The notes under the pieces were generated by a model that made no database searches, had not been told where the DNA came from, and worked only from the letters and a program-made list of their open reading frames with translations. A DNA stretch of 9,798 nt from CAZUSO01 sp964622775 (lineage in GTDB: Bacteria; Bacteroidota; Bacteroidia; Chitinophagales; Chitinophagaceae): contig CAZUSO010000087.1 of the NCBI GenBank assembly GCA_964622775.1, positions 1-9,798 on the forward strand, written 5' to 3'. Made by a program: the position numbers and the translations under genes. Positions within the stretch are counted from its first letter, which is position 1; the number at the start of each line of letters is the position of its first letter. Below are positions 6,476-9,798 of this stretch, piece by piece.

Positions 6476-7473
6476 TTCATTTTGCTATTATCGGCTTTGG
6501 CCATATCGGTCGCAGGCATGCCGAACACATTGCCAATACGCCTGGGGCGCAATTAGTGGCAGTGTGTGATATTGATGAGGGGGTAAAAAAATACCTGCCT
6601 GAACCGGATATTCCTTTTTATCATCATCATCAGGATTTGCTGGCGGAAACGACGGCAGATGTGGTGAATATCTGTACGCCGAATTACCTGCATTGTACGC
6701 AGGCTATAGACGTGTTGAAAACCGGCAGACATGCTATTGTAGAAAAGCCGATGGCGCTGAGCGTTTCGGAATGTGATGCGATGATAGCGGCGGCCTCCGC
6801 ATCGGGAAAGATAATTTTTGCCGTAAAGCAAAACCGATATAACCCGCCGGTACAGGCCGTGAAGCAATTAATCGACAGCGGCACATTAGGCCGGATATTC
6901 CTGGTTCAGGTCAATTGCTTCTGGAACCGCAGCGATGCATATTATGCCCAAAGCAACTGGAGGGGCAGTAAGGAACAGGATGGAGGTTGCCTTTTTACCC
7001 AGTTCAGCCATTTTGTAGATATTCTCTATTATCTCAACGGATCCGTTATTTCTGCTACAGGTTTCACGGAAAATTTTTTACACAGCTACAATACAGAATT
7101 TGAAGATACCGGAGCTTTTGTCCTGAAAGGTGCAAACGGCTCTGTCATCAATTTCAATTTTACCACCTGTGCTTATGAAAAAAACATGGAAGGCTCCATT
7201 ACCGTATTTGCAGAGCATGGCACGGTAAAAATCGGCGGGCAGTATCTCAATACGCTTGAATATCAATGTATCAAGGATGCCGAATTGCCGGTGATTAATA
7301 TTGCGGCAAAGGAAAATGATTATGGTTTGTATAAGGGTTCCATGAGCAATCACGACAAGGTTATTCAGAATGTTGTGGACGTGCTGCAGGGCCGGCAGCC
7401 TATTATGACCCGTGCGGAAGAAGGGCGCGAAGTGGTCGGTATCATTGAGATGATGTATGCCGGAAGGCATTAG
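6472..7473 (+). CDS. Gfo/Idh/MocA-family dehydrogenase, WlbA/WbpB-like (333 aa)
   Basis: This is a cytoplasmic NAD(P)-dependent sugar oxidoreductase. The start chosen is the ATG at 6472, which overlaps the recQ stop in ATGA and puts the Rossmann motif right at the N-terminus (FAIIGFGHIGRRHAEHI, 4-20); an upstream in-frame ATG at 6436 lies inside recQ. E91KP93 provides the catalytic lysine. NRYNPPV (121-127), WRGSKEQDGG (163-172), H180xxD183 in QFSHFVD, and NMEGSITVFAEHGTVKIGG (238-256) resemble WlbA/WbpB, which oxidise UDP-N-acetylglucosaminuronate at C3 for diacetamido-uronic acid synthesis. The usual partner genes (aminotransferase, acetyltransferase) are not here, so the substrate is an inference. 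The Asp of the usual DxGxHxxD motif is Gln (Q177). It is the last gene of the operon, and its stop lies 6 bp from that of convergent serC. Confidence 0.87.
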   Translation: MIHFAIIGFGHIGRRHAEHIANTPGAQLVAVCDIDEGVKKYLPEPDIPFYHHHQDLLAETTADVVNICTPNYLHCTQAIDVLKTGRHAIVEKPMALSVSECDAMIAAASASGKIIFAVKQNRYNPPVQAVKQLIDSGTLGRIFLVQVNCFWNRSDAYYAQSNWRGSKEQDGGCLFTQFSHFVDILYYLNGSVISATGFTENFLHSYNTEFEDTGAFVLKGANGSVINFNFTTCAYEKNMEGSITVFAEHGTVKIGGQYLNTLEYQCIKDAELPVINIAAKENDYGLYKGSMSNHDKVIQNVVDVLQGRQPIMTRAEEGREVVGIIEMMYAGRH

Positions 7474-7479
7474 CGGAGG

Positions 7480-8559
7480 TTATGCAGGCCGCCCCGAGGC
7501 TCCGTGTATTGATTCGTACCTGCGCATCAGGGCAGTTAACCGTTCCACTTCCGGAACCGTAATGGCATTATACAGGGAAACGCGGAAGCCGCCGGTGCTG
7601 CGATGTCCCTTAATGCCGGTTATTCCCTCCGATGCCGCATAGGCAAGAAAGTATCCGGTTTGTGTGGTATCCTTCATGTGAAAGCAAACATTCATCATGC
7701 TGCGGTGTTCAGGATGCACGAACCCCCGGAACAGTTCACTTTCATCCAGGCAGGCATAAAGCAACGCAGCTTTGTTACGGTTGTTTCGTTCAATGGCATC
7801 CAATCCGGTTTTTTCAATCCAACGCAGGGTAAGAAGGCAGGAGTAAATAGCAAAAACCGGCGGCGTATTCACCATAGAATTTTTAGCGGCCATTTCCCGG
7901 TAGGACAAGATAGCCGGCAGGTCATTTGCCTTTTTCAGAAAAGATTTCTTTACGACAACCAGCGTTACGCCTGCAATACCCAGGTTTTTCTGTGCAACGG
8001 CATAGATTAAATCAAACTGAGAAAAATCAAGCCGGCGGCTGAAAATATCGGAGCTCATATCCGCAACTAAGGGTACTGCGCCCTCCGGGAAATTCCGGTA
8101 TTGGGTGCCGTAAATGGTATTGTTCGTGGTAATATGCAAATAGGCCAGTCCGGCAGGAATAATTGTATTGGTCCCCGGCAGCATAGTATAGTGTTGCTCC
8201 CGCGAAGAGCCGGGAACGGACACATTACCATAATGACGGGCATGCCGGATAGCTTCCGAGGCCCAATGTCCGCTGTCTAAATACCCTGTTGTACGGTCTG
8301 CTCCTGAAAAGTTCATGGGCAATAAGGCAAACTGCATTCTGCCGCCGCCCTGCATCCATATCACTTCATAATCTTCACCCAGGTTCATCAGTTTTTTTAC
8401 CAGCATATTAGCCTCAGAAAGTATTTTCCCGAACGCGTTCCCCCGGTGAGGAATTTCTGCAATGGAAAGACCCGATTGATCATAATCCAGGATATCCTGA
8501 GATAACTGCTGAATGACTTCCTGAGGTAATCTGGCGGGGCCGGCACCAAAGTTGAGCAT
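7480..8559 (-). CDS. serC: Phosphoserine aminotransferase
   Basis: This PLP enzyme of 359 aa transfers the amino group of glutamate to 3-phosphohydroxypyruvate in serine synthesis; it often also acts on 4-phosphohydroxythreonine for vitamin B6. It is near the family's usual length of about 360. It begins MLNFGAGPARLPQEV, with HRG (38-40), GGGRMQF (71-77), the PLP lysine K191 in YAVAQKNLG, NTPP (231-234), RSMMNVCF (286-293), and the phosphate-binding tail KGHRSTGGFRVSLYNA (317-332). No disruption is seen. The start ATG is 19 bases after a TATTTTTG promoter element. serA and pdxA are not adjacent. It converges on the dehydrogenase gene with a 6-bp gap, so neither gene has room for its own intrinsic terminator and transcripts must overlap. 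Confidence 0.96.
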   Translation of the reverse strand: MLNFGAGPARLPQEVIQQLSQDILDYDQSGLSIAEIPHRGNAFGKILSEANMLVKKLMNLGEDYEVIWMQGGGRMQFALLPMNFSGADRTTGYLDSGHWASEAIRHARHYGNVSVPGSSREQHYTMLPGTNTIIPAGLAYLHITTNNTIYGTQYRNFPEGAVPLVADMSSDIFSRRLDFSQFDLIYAVAQKNLGIAGVTLVVVKKSFLKKANDLPAILSYREMAAKNSMVNTPPVFAIYSCLLTLRWIEKTGLDAIERNNRNKAALLYACLDESELFRGFVHPEHRSMMNVCFHMKDTTQTGYFLAYAASEGITGIKGHRSTGGFRVSLYNAITVPEVERLTALMRRYESIHGASGRPA

Positions 8560-8578
8560 AGCTAATTGATTTCAATAG

Positions 8579-8586
8579 CAAAAATA
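8579..8586 (-). promoter_or_regulatory. Putative Bacteroidota -7 promoter element of serC
   Basis: Read on the minus strand this is TATTTTTG, matching TAnnTTTG, 19 bases before the serC ATG. The -33 region is not recognisable. It lies 38 bp from the left end of fold-back repeat copy 3, so that insertion sits immediately upstream of the serC promoter. Confidence 0.5.
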
Positions 8587-8624
8587 AGGCCATTTGGATT
8601 AATGCGGTGGTGTTGCTTCCCAAT

Positions 8625-8850
8625 GTTGCGAGGGTGCATCCCAAATTGTCGCACCGGAGCAATCTCCCGAATGTAAAAGGTATCGTCATTCCGGGTGTAG
8701 TGCAGCGGAATCTCCCGGATGCTCGCCCATCCCCCCGCATGGGAGATTCCTCCACGCGAAAATCCTGATCGGATTGCGCAGCAATCCGGGATTTTCTTTT
8801 CGGAAGGACGATAAAAAACTTACACCACATGCAACATTTGGGATACACCC
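8625..8850 (+). repeat. Dispersed fold-back (MITE/ERIC-like) repeat, copy 3, best preserved
   Basis: This 226-bp element is flanked by TTCCCAAT on both sides (8617-8624 and 8851-8858), a possible 8-bp target duplication. From outside in: GGGTGCATCCCAAATTGT (8632-8649) is complementary, with a few mismatches, to ACATTTGGGATACACCC (8834-8850). TATCGTCATTCCG (8681-8693) pairs 12 of 13 with CGGAAGGACGATA (8801-8813). Two internal hairpins follow: GGAATCTCCC (8707-8716) / GGGAGATTCC (8741-8750), perfect over 10 bp and extendable through ATGC/GCAT; and GAAAATCC (8758-8765) / GGATTTTC (8789-8796), with an inner GGATTGC/GCAATCC stem (8771-8787). The whole can fold as a branched cruciform. All three copies have the same orientation. 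No transposase is encoded. Confidence 0.92.
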
Positions 8851-9256
8851 TTCCCAATTATCGACCTCTGAAGCTGTCTATGCGACAAAAAATGTGCGGT
8901 CATTGCGGGTTTTTAAAAGGTTTCTCCTTTATTCATGGAAAATGACAAGGAGTAAATGTATTGTCCGCCCGAACCGAGATTGCCAGGGCAGGGTCAGGGC
9001 AATGAAATGACCTAAGAGATGCGATAGCATCAGCATGCTTCTCGTCACTTCACAATGGCCGGGAGATTTGAATCGTCAATTTTTCGTGCTACTATCCGTT
9101 AAAATCATGTAGCGGAATAATGCTAATCTCGGTCGGGCACATCTCCCCGTTGCCGGTATTTTCACCAACAGCAAAACGAAATGCACTGCTGCCGGTGTAA
9201 TATTAGCTAATGCCCGTGCCACATTCCGCTCTGCACTTCTGAAAGGAAATATTGCT
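8851..9256. other. About 400 bp without a clear intact gene
   Basis: An imperfect inverted pair is present: GCCCGAACCGAGATTGCC (8967-8984) and GCTAATCTCGGTCGGGC (9122-9138), which match apart from one mismatch and one indel. A small hairpin GATGC/GCATC also occurs near 9018-9031. The stretch 9113-9256 is open for 48 codons in the same frame as the satellite reading frame that follows, ending in TAA at 9257. It may be the upstream part of a broken gene. No TAnnTTTG box is seen here. Confidence 0.5.
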
Positions 9257-9593
9257 TAAACGCTAAAGGAGTTTGTTAAGGCTATGACGGAGGATTGTGA
9301 AACTATAAGGGAGCTTGTTAAAGCGCTAAAGGAGTATGTTAAGGCTATGACTGAGGATTGCAAAACTATAAGGGAGCTTGTTAAAGCGATAAAGAAGTAT
9401 GTTAAGACTATGACGGAGGATTGCAAAACTATAAAGGAGCTTGTTAAAGCGCTAAAGAAGTATGTTAAGACTATGGCAGAGGATTGCAAAACTATAAAGG
9501 AGCCTGACAAAACGATAAGGGAGTTTGGCAAAACGATAAAGGAGTTTGGACATACGATAAGAGGAGTATGGTAAAACGTTAAGATATTTGAAC
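9257..9593 (+). repeat. 21-bp satellite with 63-bp higher-order units
   Basis: Sixteen consecutive units are visible, all 21 bp except one of 22 bp at 9551-9572. From 9278 to 9487 three unit types alternate in fixed order, giving a 63-bp period. One type starts AAGGCTATGACGGAGGAT, one AAAACTATAAGGGAGCTT and one AAAGCGCTAAAGGAGTAT. From 9488 on the order is lost and units resemble a single AAAACGATAAAGGAGTTT type. The plus strand is purine-rich, and most units contain AAGGAG or GGGAG. Because 21 is a multiple of three, frames stay open on both strands. Confidence 0.95.
9284..9574 (+). CDS. Heptad-repeat coiled-coil peptide encoded by the satellite (96 aa), possibly a gene fragment
   Basis: Each 21-bp unit encodes seven residues, cycling through the types KTIKELV, KALKKYV and KTMTEDC. 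Ile/Leu/Met at position 3 and Val/Cys at position 7 give the 4-3 hydrophobic spacing of a coiled coil, with Lys and Glu elsewhere. No signal peptide or known domain is seen. The ATG lies inside the second repeat unit, and the first unit is cut off by an in-frame TAA (9257-9259) at a place where the other units mostly have AAA or AAG. At the end, an extra base in the unit 9551-9572 shifts the frame to a premature TAA. There is no promoter motif. It may therefore be the remnant of a larger gene rather than a complete one. The minus strand is also open across the tract, but its Ser/Val/Leu repeat looks like a by-product. Confidence 0.35.
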   Translation: MTEDCETIRELVKALKEYVKAMTEDCKTIRELVKAIKKYVKTMTEDCKTIKELVKALKKYVKTMAEDCKTIKEPDKTIREFGKTIKEFGHTIRGVW

Positions 9594-9647
9594 AAAGCAA
9601 CACCCTCCGGCTAACGTGCAGGCCATGCACCGAACCTGTTGCTTTTT
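9594..9647 (+). terminator. Terminator-like hairpin after the satellite
   Basis: AAAGCAACA (9594-9602) pairs perfectly with TGTTGCTTT (9637-9645), and the T run extends to 9647. The loop holds a second hairpin, GTGCA (9616-9620) / TGCAC (9626-9630). The T run after GC suits rightward termination of a transcript through the satellite, and the A run on the left side would also serve leftward transcription. The long loop makes it less certain than a standard terminator. Confidence 0.5.
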
Positions 9648-9716
9648 CCATCACCGGCTTACAGCCCGTCCGGTAAGATTTGGGTTCGCCGGTTTTCGAT
9701 GTTCCACTCCATTAAA

Positions 9717-9753
9717 ATAAAAAAGCGCCGGGTCCCTGACAGAGCCGGCGCTT
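9717..9753 (-). terminator. Rho-independent terminator for a leftward gene beyond the window
   Basis: A perfect 9-bp GC-rich stem, AAGCGCCGG (9723-9731) / CCGGCGCTT (9745-9753), has a 13-base loop. Read on the minus strand it is followed by TTTTTTATTTT, the classic U tract. It should end transcription of a gene entering from the right edge; one minus-strand frame ends in CTGCGGTAA at 9783-9791, which could be that gene's last codons. Confidence 0.8.
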
Positions 9754-9798
9754 AAATTCTGGAAAGGCATAGCGCTCTTTGGTTACCGCAGCAGGGTG

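Noticed and set aside
7603..8010. 135-codon plus-strand frame
   Set aside because: It is antisense to serC, whose conserved motifs fully explain the region.
9257..9593. CRISPR array
   Set aside because: Units are contiguous 21-bp repeats with no unique spacers, and no cas gene is present.
9256..9654. 132-codon minus-strand frame across the satellite
   Set aside because: A 21-bp repeat keeps several frames open automatically; the Ser/Val/Leu product lacks sensible features compared with the heptad pattern on the plus strand.
9754..9798. C-terminal end of a leftward gene
   Set aside because: A stop at 9783-9785 in one minus-strand frame and the terminator fit, but only a few codons are visible, too few to call a gene.

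Overview
The window looks like a chromosomal segment from a member of the Bacteroidota. Three genes have a TAnnTTTG promoter element just upstream of the start (TACCTTTG at 401 and 3103, TATTTTTG on the minus strand at 8586). None of the starts has a strong Shine-Dalgarno sequence, and a DUF1573 protein of the kind common in that phylum is present. I cannot place it below phylum with confidence.

Layout. At 1-113 is the right part of a dispersed fold-back repeat. At 449-2107 is a carB gene that encodes only the N-terminal half of the carbamoyl-phosphate synthase large subunit and stops exactly at the boundary before the second synthetase domain. A second, full copy of the repeat follows at 2267-2501. 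Then comes about 640 bp of gene-free DNA with a short tandem duplication and a perfect 17-bp inverted repeat. A compact forward operon runs from 3140 to 7473: a DUF1573 membrane-anchored protein, a UbiA-family prenyltransferase (probably the MqnP type of the futalosine menaquinone pathway), a short RecQ helicase lacking HRDC, and a Gfo/Idh/MocA dehydrogenase resembling WlbA/WbpB. The genes are separated by 9 bp, 21 bp and a 4-base ATGA overlap. Converging on the operon, only 6 bp away, is serC (phosphoserine aminotransferase) on the minus strand. A third copy of the repeat lies directly upstream of serC. The right end holds a 21-bp satellite organised in 63-bp higher-order units, which encodes heptads and looks like the remains of a larger coiled-coil gene. 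It is followed by two terminator-like hairpins, one for each strand.

The housekeeping genes (pyrimidine/arginine precursor, quinone, DNA repair, serine/PLP pathways) share no obvious pathway and appear to be co-transcribed by proximity only. The most unusual material is non-genic. The 226-235 bp fold-back element has three copies in under 10 kb, a multi-hairpin architecture supported by a compensatory base change, and a possible 8-bp target duplication; it behaves like a MITE or ERIC-type element. The other two points of interest are the domain-exact split of carB and the nested heptad satellite with a nonsense codon at its left end and a frameshift at its right end. All identities come from reading the sequence; no database search was run.
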